The position numbers and the translations under genes are program-made. A stretch of DNA of 33,497 bases from Candidatus Methylumidiphilus alinenensis (lineage in GTDB: Bacteria; Pseudomonadota; Gammaproteobacteria; Methylococcales; Methylococcaceae), in NCBI GenBank assembly GCA_003242955.1, contig QJPH01000465.1:1-33497 (forward strand). The letters are read 5' to 3'. The notes under the pieces are model-generated. The model worked only from the letters and a program-made list of their open reading frames with translations. It was not told where the DNA came from and searched no databases. Numbering within the stretch: the first letter of the stretch is position 1; every line of letters begins with the position of its first letter. Shown here one piece after another: positions 1-7,124 of the stretch.

Positions 1-297
1 TTGGCCCGCCGCATAACAGGGCGCATCGCCCCCAAGCTCGACCAACATGCCGCTTGTGAATTAAACCGCAAGGGCGAACCCATCTGCCCACGCCTAGGCG
101 CGGCGGTGGATTTCATTGTCGAAGACGAAGACATGGAAGAAGTCGCCCGCTGGATCATGGCCAACCTACCCTATGACAGGCTGTACTTTTACGGCAAAGA
201 CCGACCCATCCATGTCAGTTATTCGGACTCACCCGCTAGGGAAGCATGGGAAATGCGGGAGGTGGGCGGGAGAAGAGTGCCTAGAGTGTTCAAGTAA
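1..297 (+). CDS. Peptidase M15-like small protein (5' end may lie outside the window)
   Basis: The reading frame is open from the first base (a TTG codon) to a TAA at 295-297, so the true start may be upstream. The last ~85 residues resemble the C-terminal half of M15-type zinc peptidase domains. H16 is followed by a GAAVD element (33-37), then a helix and the stretch YDRLYFYGKDRPIHVSY ending with H71, which matches the usual H...GxAxD...HxS zinc-ligand layout. The spacing between H16 and the GAAVD element is longer than usual. In typical M15 enzymes the zinc site cleaves peptidoglycan cross-links, but this short version may be a non-peptidase relative. It runs convergently towards the antitoxin gene that ends at 303. 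Family assignment is moderate and function is not established. Confidence 0.45.
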   Translation: MARRITGRIAPKLDQHAACELNRKGEPICPRLGAAVDFIVEDEDMEEVARWIMANLPYDRLYFYGKDRPIHVSYSDSPAREAWEMREVGGRRVPRVFK

Positions 298-302
298 ACC
301 AA

Positions 303-584
303 TCAATAGGCTTTTGCGGTCGATTGCTTATGTTCGGTTGCAAGCATCGCCCGCACTTGGTCAACTGTTGCGACTCTCGCCGGATCGGCCTTCAGCGCGT
401 CATAGGCCGACCCTACCTGTTCCCTGAGCCAGTTTTCCATGGCACGATCACGGGCCATCAAGATGCGCAGCCCGTCCCGGATCACTTCGCTTTCGGTGGC
501 GTACTCTCCAACCTCGACCTTGCGTTTAACAACGTCTGCCATTTCATTAGGCAAAGTGATGCTGAATTGCTGGGTTGTACGCAT
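303..584 (-). CDS. ParD-like ribbon-helix-helix antitoxin, orphan
   Basis: This 93-residue protein begins MRTTQQFSITLPNEMADVV, a typical ribbon-helix-helix N-terminus of CC2985/ParD-type type II antitoxins. The following helices (EYATESEVIRDGLRIL) form the DNA-binding dimer. The C-terminal half, rich in charged residues, is where such antitoxins wrap a ParE toxin. The start at 584 was chosen because GGAGG lies 5 bases upstream of the ATG; the frame is open further upstream to 713 without family similarity. A 7-bp inverted repeat at 617-631 could be its operator. No ParE-like frame is present downstream: its stop is 5 bases from the convergent gene ending at 297. It is therefore an orphan antitoxin, perhaps kept as a regulator or anti-addiction factor. 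Confidence 0.8.
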   Translation of the reverse strand: MRTTQQFSITLPNEMADVVKRKVEVGEYATESEVIRDGLRILMARDRAMENWLREQVGSAYDALKADPARVATVDQVRAMLATEHKQSTAKAY

Positions 585-616
585 AAGAACCTCCACCGAT
601 AAAAACCAAATTAAGA

Positions 617-631
617 TAGGATTTAATCCTA
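617..631. promoter_or_regulatory. Putative autoregulatory operator of the ParD-like gene
   Basis: A perfect inverted repeat, TAGGATT-T-AATCCTA, lies 33-47 bases upstream of the antitoxin ATG. Ribbon-helix-helix antitoxins usually repress their own promoters by binding short palindromes in this position. The palindrome is seen directly; the binding role is inferred. Confidence 0.35.
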
Positions 632-701
632 CTCCATTTGCGCCGTTCGCACTACTACAAATTACGTTGTTACTGCCGAAAGCTCCATCCAAGCTTCTTG
701 C

Positions 702-827
702 GGCCTTGGTCATCGTTCAGCCCGATGGGTGAGACTGTGGAGTGCGGCGACTCGTCGCCGCATGGTTCGGAAAGCGGCGACAAGTCGCCGCACTCCACAT
801 TAACTGGGCTGAACGATGACCAAGGCC
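702..827. mobile_element. 126-bp MITE with 22-bp terminal inverted repeats and an 8-bp target duplication
   Basis: The arms at 702-723 and 806-827 are perfect 22-bp inverted repeats (outer end GGCCTTGGTCATCG). The element is flanked on both sides by the same octamer CTTCTTGC (694-701 and 828-835), the signature of a transposition event with 8-bp target duplication. A second inverted repeat is nested inside: 736-761 against 774-799, 26 bp with one mismatch, built around GTGCGGCGAC. No coding frame is present. It fills most of the 303-base gap between the ParD-like gene and the DUF2442 gene. An 8-bp duplication is compatible with several transposase families; none is encoded here, so it must have moved in trans. 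Confidence 0.85.
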
Positions 828-887
828 CTTCTTGCTAAATCGCTTTTCCGTTATATACTTGATAAAGTACCGCCATTGGAGTGAGAA

Positions 888-1130
888 ATGAAACTGCGCC
901 AATTTGAGCAGATACATGCCTATAATTTTTTGCTAAGTTTTGAAAACGGAGAAATCTGGGAGGCTGACCTAAAGGATTTAATCGGTCAACATGTCACCAT
1001 TGCCGATCTGCACACGGCCTATGTCAATTCTGATTGGGGATGTTTGGAATTCTTGGGCGGTCAAGTCGATATAGAACCTAAGACGCTATACCGATACGCA
1101 CATTCAGCATCTGACAAGCAAGCTGCTTGA
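888..1130 (+). CDS. DUF2442 family protein
   Basis: This is an 80-residue protein of the DUF2442 type. The pattern is an N-terminal strand region, then LSFENGEIWEADLKDL, and the closing LEFLGGQVDIEPKTLY. GGAGTGAG lies just upstream of the ATG. From family knowledge, DUF2442 proteins are small single-domain proteins often encoded next to a DUF4160 partner in toxin-antitoxin-like pairs; that partner is absent here, and a MITE (702-827) occupies the upstream space. The molecular function is unknown. It is convergent with the HIT gene, with stops about 4 bases apart. Confidence 0.75.
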   Translation: MKLRQFEQIHAYNFLLSFENGEIWEADLKDLIGQHVTIADLHTAYVNSDWGCLEFLGGQVDIEPKTLYRYAHSASDKQAA

Positions 1131-1134
1131 GAAG

Positions 1135-1476
1135 TTATTTGGCAATATGCCTATCAGGCTCGTTCCAATAGCTAGCCTTTTCGGGAAAAATCCAGCGAAC
1201 CCCGCCACGCGGGTCGGATGTGTCGCCATGGTAACGGGGAATCAGGTGGATATGCAGATGAAAGACGGTTTGCCCTGCTGCAACGCCCTCGTTAATCCCT
1301 ATGTTATAGCCGTCCGGTCGGTATTCGACATCCAAACCCGTTTTAGCTTCGGTCAATTGTTGGAATAGGCTGGTTCTTTCTTCGTCGGTGAGTTCAAAAA
1401 AAGAAACGCAATGCCGCTTGGGGATGATTAGGCTATGACCGGGGGAAACTGGAAAGCCGTCACGGATTACGAGCAT
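1135..1476 (-). CDS. HIT-family hydrolase, N-terminally truncated
   Basis: The 113-residue frame contains the conserved HIT core: IRDGFPVSPGHSLIIPKRH near the start and the catalytic triad HLHIHLIP around residues 73-80. HIT enzymes hydrolyse nucleotide alpha-phosphate bonds (Ap4A-like dinucleotides, AMP conjugates) through a covalent histidine intermediate. Close relatives carry about 20-25 more N-terminal residues with a CxxC zinc motif and an EN helix. Here the frame upstream of the ATG turns into unrelated sequence right at a run of seven C/G bases (1479-1485), where the AT-rich island begins. The gene has probably been cut at its 5' end by the island. No good ribosome binding site precedes the ATG, so it may be inactive or poorly expressed. 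Confidence 0.75.
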   Translation of the reverse strand: MLVIRDGFPVSPGHSLIIPKRHCVSFFELTDEERTSLFQQLTEAKTGLDVEYRPDGYNIGINEGVAAGQTVFHLHIHLIPRYHGDTSDPRGGVRWIFPEKASYWNEPDRHIAK

Positions 1477-1838
1477 TAGGGGGGGCCAGCAATACGATAT
1501 TAAATGGTTGGTTTCGCTTTGTGTTTGAAATTCAGTGATAAAATGGAGTTGAGTGACAAAACGTTTACATATGCATGAGTGATTTTTTTTGCAAAAAATA
1601 CGAACATCTCAAGTCTAAGCATAAAATTACGCTAAATTGCTGATGAGAGCTACGTATCTATTGTCAAAATGATTTTTTTTTGTTACAACACAAAAAAAGA
1701 CTTTTTTAATTTGGTTTTTCGATAAGAATTTACCTTATAAGATTAAGGTCTTATAAGTTCAATCATAAATTGTTGTAAAATGTCATTAACACATTGTATT
1801 TCAATTTCTTATCTACGGGGTCAATTGGTTTATTAAGC
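1477..1838. other. AT-rich intergenic leader at the island border
   Basis: About 360 bases with no convincing gene. It is very AT-rich with several T and A homopolymer runs (for example around 1580, 1672 and 1690). It marks the left border of the acquired segment and must contain the promoter of the HIT/membrane/dikinase operon. TTAACA at 1786-1791 could be a -35 box, but the matching -10 is poor. A pair of CTTATAAG palindromes (1734-1757) is the clearest regulatory-looking signal. Confidence 0.5.
1734..1757. promoter_or_regulatory. Tandem CTTATAAG palindromes, possible operator
   Basis: The self-complementary octamer CTTATAAG occurs at 1734-1741 and again at 1750-1757, a 16-base repeat period, about 80-105 bases upstream of the operon start at 1839. 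Regularly spaced short palindromes upstream of an accessory operon suggest a dimeric regulator site. No regulator gene is encoded next to it. The sequence is direct; the role is inferred, and AT-rich DNA makes chance occurrence possible. Confidence 0.3.
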
Positions 1839-2519
1839 ATGAAACGAAAATTCTTTTCGACAACGCCGGATGTACCTTGCCGTTTTTGCCGCTTTTTTTC
1901 TGACAACACCAAAAAAAACGGCATTAATGTACCATGGCTTGCCAATGATCACTACGCTGCTTTGGTATCTGTTGGTGCGCTAGTGCCTGGTTGGAGTCTT
2001 GTGTGTCCGATTGAGCACCAACTTAACCTTAGCCAACAATATCGAAAAGGGGAGTTTTGGCGTTTTGTAACAACTGTAACAGATGCCATTTGCCAACAAT
2101 ACGGTGAAGTTCGGCTGTTTGAGCATGGGGCTTTTTCACAAGACTCAACAACAGGTTGCGGTACGGGTCATGCTCATCTTCATATTGTGCCGCTTGAATT
2201 TTCCTTAATTGCTGAGACATTGCTTTGCGATCCTAATATACTTTGGCAATCCTGTTTTGCTTCTGAAATTTTAGATATATCTAATGGTCGAGAGTACTTA
2301 TTCATGGCTGATAACTACAATGCTGACATGTCAAAAGGTTTGGTTACAATTCTTGATAGTGGAATATCACAGTTTTTCCGTCGAGTCATTGCAAATCGTC
2401 TAGGTTTGAGTGAATTTTTCGACTATCAACATTATCCAATGCTTGAAATGGCAGAGGCATCAGCAGAAGAGCTAAGAAATAATTTACTAAAAATGCAAAA
2501 AAAGGTTAGTAACTTTTGA
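1839..2519 (+). CDS. HIT-like protein with CxxC motif, first gene of the three-gene operon
   Basis: This 226-residue protein has a HIT-type layout. An N-terminal PCRFC motif (C14/C17) is of the kind that binds zinc in HIT proteins. The strand region VPGWSLVCPIEHQ (49-61) aligns with the usual PGHSLIIPKRH block. The catalytic motif HAHLHIV (111-117) fits the HphiHphiHphiphi consensus, with the middle histidines intact. The C-terminal ~100 residues are extra to the simple HIT fold and may contact a partner. HIT enzymes cleave nucleoside phosphoramidates, dinucleoside polyphosphates or AMP conjugates. I chose ATG 1839 because the zinc motif follows directly; a TTG at 1794 is in frame but adds no family-like sequence. 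Its stop overlaps the next start in the tetramer TTGA, indicating translational coupling. Confidence 0.75.
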   Translation: MKRKFFSTTPDVPCRFCRFFSDNTKKNGINVPWLANDHYAALVSVGALVPGWSLVCPIEHQLNLSQQYRKGEFWRFVTTVTDAICQQYGEVRLFEHGAFSQDSTTGCGTGHAHLHIVPLEFSLIAETLLCDPNILWQSCFASEILDISNGREYLFMADNYNADMSKGLVTILDSGISQFFRRVIANRLGLSEFFDYQHYPMLEMAEASAEELRNNLLKMQKKVSNF

Positions 2520-3286
2520 GCGATTCACCTGAATTAATTGATGATAAATTGTCAGACCAAGTGATGGCTCCTCACAATGTTGCCCAACATTCTAAAGCAC
2601 CACCTCCAAATATCGATATGGTGCATCCTAGCCCTGAACAAGATGCACATCTTGAATCTTCAGCCAAAAAAAAAGAAAAATCTGATCAAACCAGTACCGT
2701 ACCTACTAGGGAAGTGTACGAACCTCTCAATGATGATGACCGTAATAGGTGGGAATGGCAGAGTCGATGGAATGGAAATGCAATCAAGCATATCTGCTTT
2801 GATGCCTTTTATGTAGGAATAGTGTTTTTTTTAATTATTTTACTATTAATTATTACATGGCGTGGATTAACATTTGAGTGGGTCGCTAGCGGTTGTGCCT
2901 TATGTAAGAGATCAACTTTTGATCAATTTGTTTATTTTTTTCTAGGTGGTATGTTAGGTGGAACTTTATTCGGTATTAAATATCTGTACAAGGTTGTAGC
3001 TAGGGGATATTGGCATCTTGACCGTAGACTCTGGCGTATCTTTTCTCCATTCATATCAGGTGGTTTAGCACTTGCCATCGGTACTCTAATTGACTCTGGC
3101 ATGTTTGGTTTGGCTGTGAAAAACCCTACAGCGTCTACCTACTTGTCACTAGGTTTTATATCTGGTTATTTTGCTGATAATGCATTGGCAAAAATGCAGG
3201 AGATTGCTGAAACAATTTTTGGAACCCCCGAACGTCGAAAACCTAAAATATCAACACAATATCAGAATAAAAGTGCGGATAACTAA
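2516..3286 (+). CDS. Multi-pass membrane protein of unknown family, second gene of the operon
   Basis: This 256-residue protein starts with TTG overlapping the preceding TGA; AAAAAAAGG sits upstream as a weak ribosome binding site. Residues 1-90 are hydrophilic, rich in Pro, Lys, Asp and Ser, and probably cytosolic. Hydrophobic stretches follow at about 98-116, 138-157, 177-198 and 206-220, suggesting four membrane segments. Two of them contain small-residue packing motifs (GGMLGGTLFG and GGLALAIG). The tail (AETIFGTPERRKPK) is basic. I do not recognise the family. Between two nucleotide-enzyme genes, it could anchor the complex or act as a membrane effector; that is inference. Its TAA shares a base with the next ATG (TAATG), so it is coupled to gene three as well. 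Confidence 0.7.
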   Translation: MSDSPELIDDKLSDQVMAPHNVAQHSKAPPPNIDMVHPSPEQDAHLESSAKKKEKSDQTSTVPTREVYEPLNDDDRNRWEWQSRWNGNAIKHICFDAFYVGIVFFLIILLLIITWRGLTFEWVASGCALCKRSTFDQFVYFFLGGMLGGTLFGIKYLYKVVARGYWHLDRRLWRIFSPFISGGLALAIGTLIDSGMFGLAVKNPTASTYLSLGFISGYFADNALAKMQEIAETIFGTPERRKPKISTQYQNKSADN

Positions 3287-5907
3287 TGGTATCTCATGGT
3301 ACGTCTTACAGCAATACTTCTTTAAAAAAAAACCTTAGCCCTTGTTCCTCAGTAATACTTGTTGAAGGTTCCAATTTAATTAATCTATCCCCTGCCGAAA
3401 TCACAGCCGAAACTATTGGCCTTAAGGCATTCGGACTGGCATCTATTCCACAAGTTTGGTCAAAACCATTTTTCGTTGTAGCTGGTGATGAAACTCCTAC
3501 AGAAGAATGCTTATTTACAGCCCTTCAAGAAAGTAGACTAAATTTGTGTCATCGTGTCATTGTGCGTTCCAGTGGGGTGATGGAATCTATGGACGAGAGA
3601 GGCTCTTTGGAGTCAGGTGAATGCGAACCCACATATATAAATTTAAAAATCGCTGAATTGAAGGTAATTTTAGCAAACAGAAAAAACATTAAAAAAGGAC
3701 TTGTACATTGGATTATTCAAGAGTTCATCCCAACAACCGCAAAAGGGCATCTTTCAAACGAACGACACCTCCGTGAAGCTCCCCGAGATTGGGTTGTTGA
3801 AGTTGAGGCAGCAACCGGGCATCCTTCTGAATTACAATCTGTTGCTATACGCACCTGGCGTGATGCAAGAAAAAGCGAACCTCAAGAACTCTACTGTAAT
3901 TCTCGTTATAATTTCCATAAAACGCTTGAGAAAATTGCCCGTTGGGCTTATGATCTAAAATATCGCATACATTTTGAGTGGGTTTGGGATAGTAAAAAAA
4001 TTTATTTAGTACAGGCAGACGAGTGTCATAAATCAATACACGTTGCCAATCAAATAAAATCAGTGCTTTTACCAAAAAGTTCTTCTTTTAAAGATATAAC
4101 TGAAGTTTTTTATATTGCAAACTCAAAGCATTATTCTTCTTACCGAAAATTAAAAAATACTAACCTCTATAGAGATATTGGGTATAATATTCCTGATTTT
4201 TATATACTAGAGTATGGGTTTGAATTATCTAAAATACTCGATGAAGGGCTATGTAGTGATAAACTTATATTAGATTTAGAAAGTCTAACAAAATTACCAT
4301 TGGTAATTCGCACGGATGGGTTGGACATTCCAGATGATAAATATGAAATGCTACCTCGAAGCGACGAACTACGTTCAGGTGAGGCAGCCAAACGATGGTT
4401 GTTAAATGAATTTAAGGATACGATAATAAAATTGTCCCTTGATAAATGTCAATTATGTTTAATTGCACACCACTTTGTACCTGCTTCAGCCTCTGCATGG
4501 TGTCAAGCATATCCTGCCAATCGTCGAGTCCGTATAGAATCACTTTGGGGAATACCAGAAGGTTTATACTTTTATGCCCACGATGTCTTTGATGTAGATA
4601 CTATAACAACTTCGATTCCACCTAATTTGAACCCACCTGAGTCTATATCAATAAAAGAAAAATTGCGCTATAAGCGCCGTTTCGTTGCACCAGACGATTC
4701 AGGAAATTGGGTTGTTCATCAAACTAATGAGAAAACAGATTGGCAACCAAGCATCAAACAAGAACGATGGATCAAAGAAATCGCCTGGAAATCTCGCTGT
4801 ATTGCAGCAAAAGAGCAAAAGCCAGTTGTTGTAATGTGGTTAATTGATATCCCTAAAGCAAGGTCGACTCATGCCGTTATGCCTTGGTTTCACTTAGATT
4901 GGAAAAATGAAGCTTATTCTCCCAAAGCTGCTCCAAGAAAAAAACTGTCATCATCGATAGAGTTTGTACTGCGCACCGAAGCCGATTGGGAAACCCTCCA
5001 GGAAAACTGTCGTTCAGGAAAATCAATAGTTCGAGTTGTGCTTGACCCAGCAGAATCAACATTAATACGTAATCAACTATTTTTAACGACGCTGGCTGCA
5101 TTAGCTAAAGAAAAAAGCTTTGTGGTTGAACTGTCAGGTGGCATATTATCCCATGCATATTACCTCCTTACGAGTTCAGGGTGTGAAGTGGAATGTGTTG
5201 ACTTATATGCGACTGAAGACGATGAAATTGAATTTAACAAGCTTGTTCGAGACAAGATTCCCGACAACATCAAAGCGCGCGGAGAAAATGTAGAGTTACT
5301 TCGCCTGGAAGGAGAAGCTTTGATAGCTGCGCTTAAACGAAAAGTCGTTGAGGAAGCCTTTGAGGTAGTAGATTCCAAAACCACCCAACAGATGGTGGAG
5401 GAACTTGCCGACTTAAGGGAGGTAATGGATGCCCTAAAAAACCAACTCGGAATATCGGAAAAAGATGTCAAGAAAGTTCAAAATAGTAAGGCCAAAAGCC
5501 GAGGTGGATTCAATGAAGGTCTAATGCTTACCCGCACAGTTCTCGCATCTTCCCTTGGGGAAGACGAATCTGCAAAGGATGACCCCCTGATGACTTTTCC
5601 TCAAAGCAAAGTACGTACAATATCGCATGAAACACAATTGCCACCATACAATATGGATATGCATGTGGACAAGCGACACAATGCACAAGGCACTGCCGAG
5701 CGGCAGGTTACGTTGACACTTCCAACACATGCCAATATTTTTAAGCATCGCAGTGAATACTTTTATCTTGAAACTCAGGACGGTCATCGGCACGAACTAA
5801 CTCTTGAAGTTACTCTAGAAAGGAATAATGCCGATCTACGATGTAAATTGCGGCTAATTAATGCTCCGGTTCAGTTAGATCTACCTATGTTTGAAAAATT
5901 AGAATAA
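3286..5907 (+). CDS. PPDK/rifampin-phosphotransferase-like dikinase fused to a MazG-like NTP pyrophosphohydrolase
   Basis: This 873-residue fusion has recognisable modules. (1) Residues ~60-250 resemble the PEP synthase/PPDK ATP-binding (ATP-grasp) domain, with RSSG at 94-97, IIQEFIP around 146-152 and FEWVWDSKKIYLVQAD at 230-245. (2) Residues ~270-450 look like a second, divergent half (LVIRTDG; HHFVPASASAW from 395). (3) GGILSH at 618-623 matches the swivelling phosphohistidine domain, H623 being the candidate phosphocarrier. (4) Residues 646-750 form a MazG/PRA-PH-like all-alpha domain: FNKLVRDKIP (650-659), E689-E690-x2-E693 and E706-x2-D709 as metal ligands. (5) A beta-rich tail follows at 760-873. 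There is no PEP/pyruvate-binding barrel, so the order is closer to rifampin phosphotransferase. Likely chemistry: ATP-driven phosphoryl transfer plus NTP hydrolysis. Codon use is AT-rich, as in the rest of the operon. Confidence 0.75.
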   Translation: MVSHGTSYSNTSLKKNLSPCSSVILVEGSNLINLSPAEITAETIGLKAFGLASIPQVWSKPFFVVAGDETPTEECLFTALQESRLNLCHRVIVRSSGVMESMDERGSLESGECEPTYINLKIAELKVILANRKNIKKGLVHWIIQEFIPTTAKGHLSNERHLREAPRDWVVEVEAATGHPSELQSVAIRTWRDARKSEPQELYCNSRYNFHKTLEKIARWAYDLKYRIHFEWVWDSKKIYLVQADECHKSIHVANQIKSVLLPKSSSFKDITEVFYIANSKHYSSYRKLKNTNLYRDIGYNIPDFYILEYGFELSKILDEGLCSDKLILDLESLTKLPLVIRTDGLDIPDDKYEMLPRSDELRSGEAAKRWLLNEFKDTIIKLSLDKCQLCLIAHHFVPASASAWCQAYPANRRVRIESLWGIPEGLYFYAHDVFDVDTITTSIPPNLNPPESISIKEKLRYKRRFVAPDDSGNWVVHQTNEKTDWQPSIKQERWIKEIAWKSRCIAAKEQKPVVVMWLIDIPKARSTHAVMPWFHLDWKNEAYSPKAAPRKKLSSSIEFVLRTEADWETLQENCRSGKSIVRVVLDPAESTLIRNQLFLTTLAALAKEKSFVVELSGGILSHAYYLLTSSGCEVECVDLYATEDDEIEFNKLVRDKIPDNIKARGENVELLRLEGEALIAALKRKVVEEAFEVVDSKTTQQMVEELADLREVMDALKNQLGISEKDVKKVQNSKAKSRGGFNEGLMLTRTVLASSLGEDESAKDDPLMTFPQSKVRTISHETQLPPYNMDMHVDKRHNAQGTAERQVTLTLPTHANIFKHRSEYFYLETQDGHRHELTLEVTLERNNADLRCKLRLINAPVQLDLPMFEKLE

Positions 5908-5955
5908 GTCAGCAATAGAATCTACGGGCATATGTCTTTAATAATTGTAAGTACC

Positions 5956-6195
5956 TAGTGCCTGAACGGAAAGTCATTTTATCCTCTTATATCATTTACT
6001 TAGGTCACTTTTTAAAATCAAAGATTTTTTATAAAACGGTAAGAAACGCATACAAAATTAATTTCCAGCATAAAACAGGCGTGAAATCATTGCTTTTTTA
6101 GTCAATATCCAATAAAAGATCAAAAATCTTCGATTTCAAAAAGTGACGTAACACAATAATATTTATGCTGATAATGACTTTCCGTTCAGGCACTA
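5956..6195. mobile_element. 240-bp MITE with TA-bounded terminal inverted repeats
   Basis: Perfect 23-bp inverted repeats lie at 5956-5978 and 6173-6195 (outer end TAGTGCCTGAACGG). Each terminus ends in TA, as expected of an IS630/Tc1-mariner type insertion that duplicates TA. A second, imperfect inverted repeat sits inside (about 6004-6030 against 6122-6147, GTCACTTTTT at the outer ends), so the whole element can fold into a long hairpin. It carries no coding frame. It fills nearly all of the ~330-base gap between the convergent dikinase-MazG gene and the methyltransferase gene, and may serve as a bidirectional transcription barrier. Confidence 0.85.
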
Positions 6196-6236
6196 CTTAG
6201 GTTGTTTTTACGAATAAGATGAAACGCAACCGTAAT

Positions 6237-7088
6237 TTAGGTGTTATGTAAAAGATTAGCCTGTATCCTAAGCTTAGGCTCCAGAAAAACCACTTCCTGT
6301 CCCTTTCTTTGTTGGCTAGCACTATATCGCAATATATAGCACTCCTTCTTCACTCCACAATAAAGCTGGTGAATCTCTGGCATATCATCATAAGATACCA
6401 TCCAAGGATGCTTGAGATCAAAAAGTACGGCAGACGCTAACTCTGCATGATTCTCTGGTTCATAAGCATTCATATATAAATCTTGACCTTTTACATAGTA
6501 CGGTGGATCAAGATAAATAAAGCTTTTTTGTGGAAGATAAGGAATAGTATGTCTAATAAATTGTAATGCATCAATATTATTGGCGTGGATTCTCGAACGA
6601 TAGGGCATTATTCTAGCAATTCTATCAACTAAGTTTTTTTTGTTATATCGAGCATCTATTTTCCATGGACCAATCTGATTTTTACCTCCAATTACCCCGG
6701 CAGTCAGGATGCCACTTCGGTTTGTTCGATTTAGGAAAAAAGTAGAGAAACCAAGATCCAATATATCGGCATTTTTTTTATTTTTTTGTATCTCTCGCTG
6801 TGTAAACCATACATCCATTGTCACTGGTGTTGAAATAATACGTTTAATTAGATCGTCAGAATATTCAGTAATTGATTTCCAGAATGCGAAGACAGACCGG
6901 TCGAGATCGTTGAGATGAACCTCGCTAACGGTTCCGTTTAGAAGTAGTGACAATGCCAAGCTCGCACCTCCAGCGAAGGGTTCCGCATAATGACCACCTT
7001 CTAAATTGTTATCCTTCAAGATTGCAGAAACAAAGTTTTCTAGCCGCCATTTTGCACCTGGATACCGCAATGGACTTACTGCATACAT
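6237..7088 (-). CDS. D12-class (Dam-like) adenine-N6 DNA methyltransferase
   Basis: This 283-residue protein shows the D12-class motif order. The N-terminal PLRYPGAKWRL segment is followed by motif I PFAGGAS (37-43), which binds S-adenosylmethionine. NDLD comes next (60-63), then the class signature FLNRTNRSGI (118-127), and catalytic motif IV DPPYY (194-198). Length is normal for the family, which includes Dam and DpnM. It would methylate adenine in a short site; GATC is common for the class, but the target cannot be read from sequence. No restriction endonuclease gene accompanies it, so it is a solitary methylase or part of the defence setting. It is AT-rich like the operon it converges on and ends close to the MITE at 5956-6195. 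Confidence 0.9.
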   Translation of the reverse strand: MYAVSPLRYPGAKWRLENFVSAILKDNNLEGGHYAEPFAGGASLALSLLLNGTVSEVHLNDLDRSVFAFWKSITEYSDDLIKRIISTPVTMDVWFTQREIQKNKKNADILDLGFSTFFLNRTNRSGILTAGVIGGKNQIGPWKIDARYNKKNLVDRIARIMPYRSRIHANNIDALQFIRHTIPYLPQKSFIYLDPPYYVKGQDLYMNAYEPENHAELASAVLFDLKHPWMVSYDDMPEIHQLYCGVKKECYILRYSASQQRKGQEVVFLEPKLRIQANLLHNT

Positions 7089-7124
7089 AGATAAGCACTA
7101 AAACAATTGAGTTGGAAAAAATGA

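Noticed and set aside
2029-2220. Minus-strand frame inside the HIT-like gene considered as an antisense toxin
   Set aside because: It is fully explained as the complement of the conserved HIT coding region, with no ribosome binding site.
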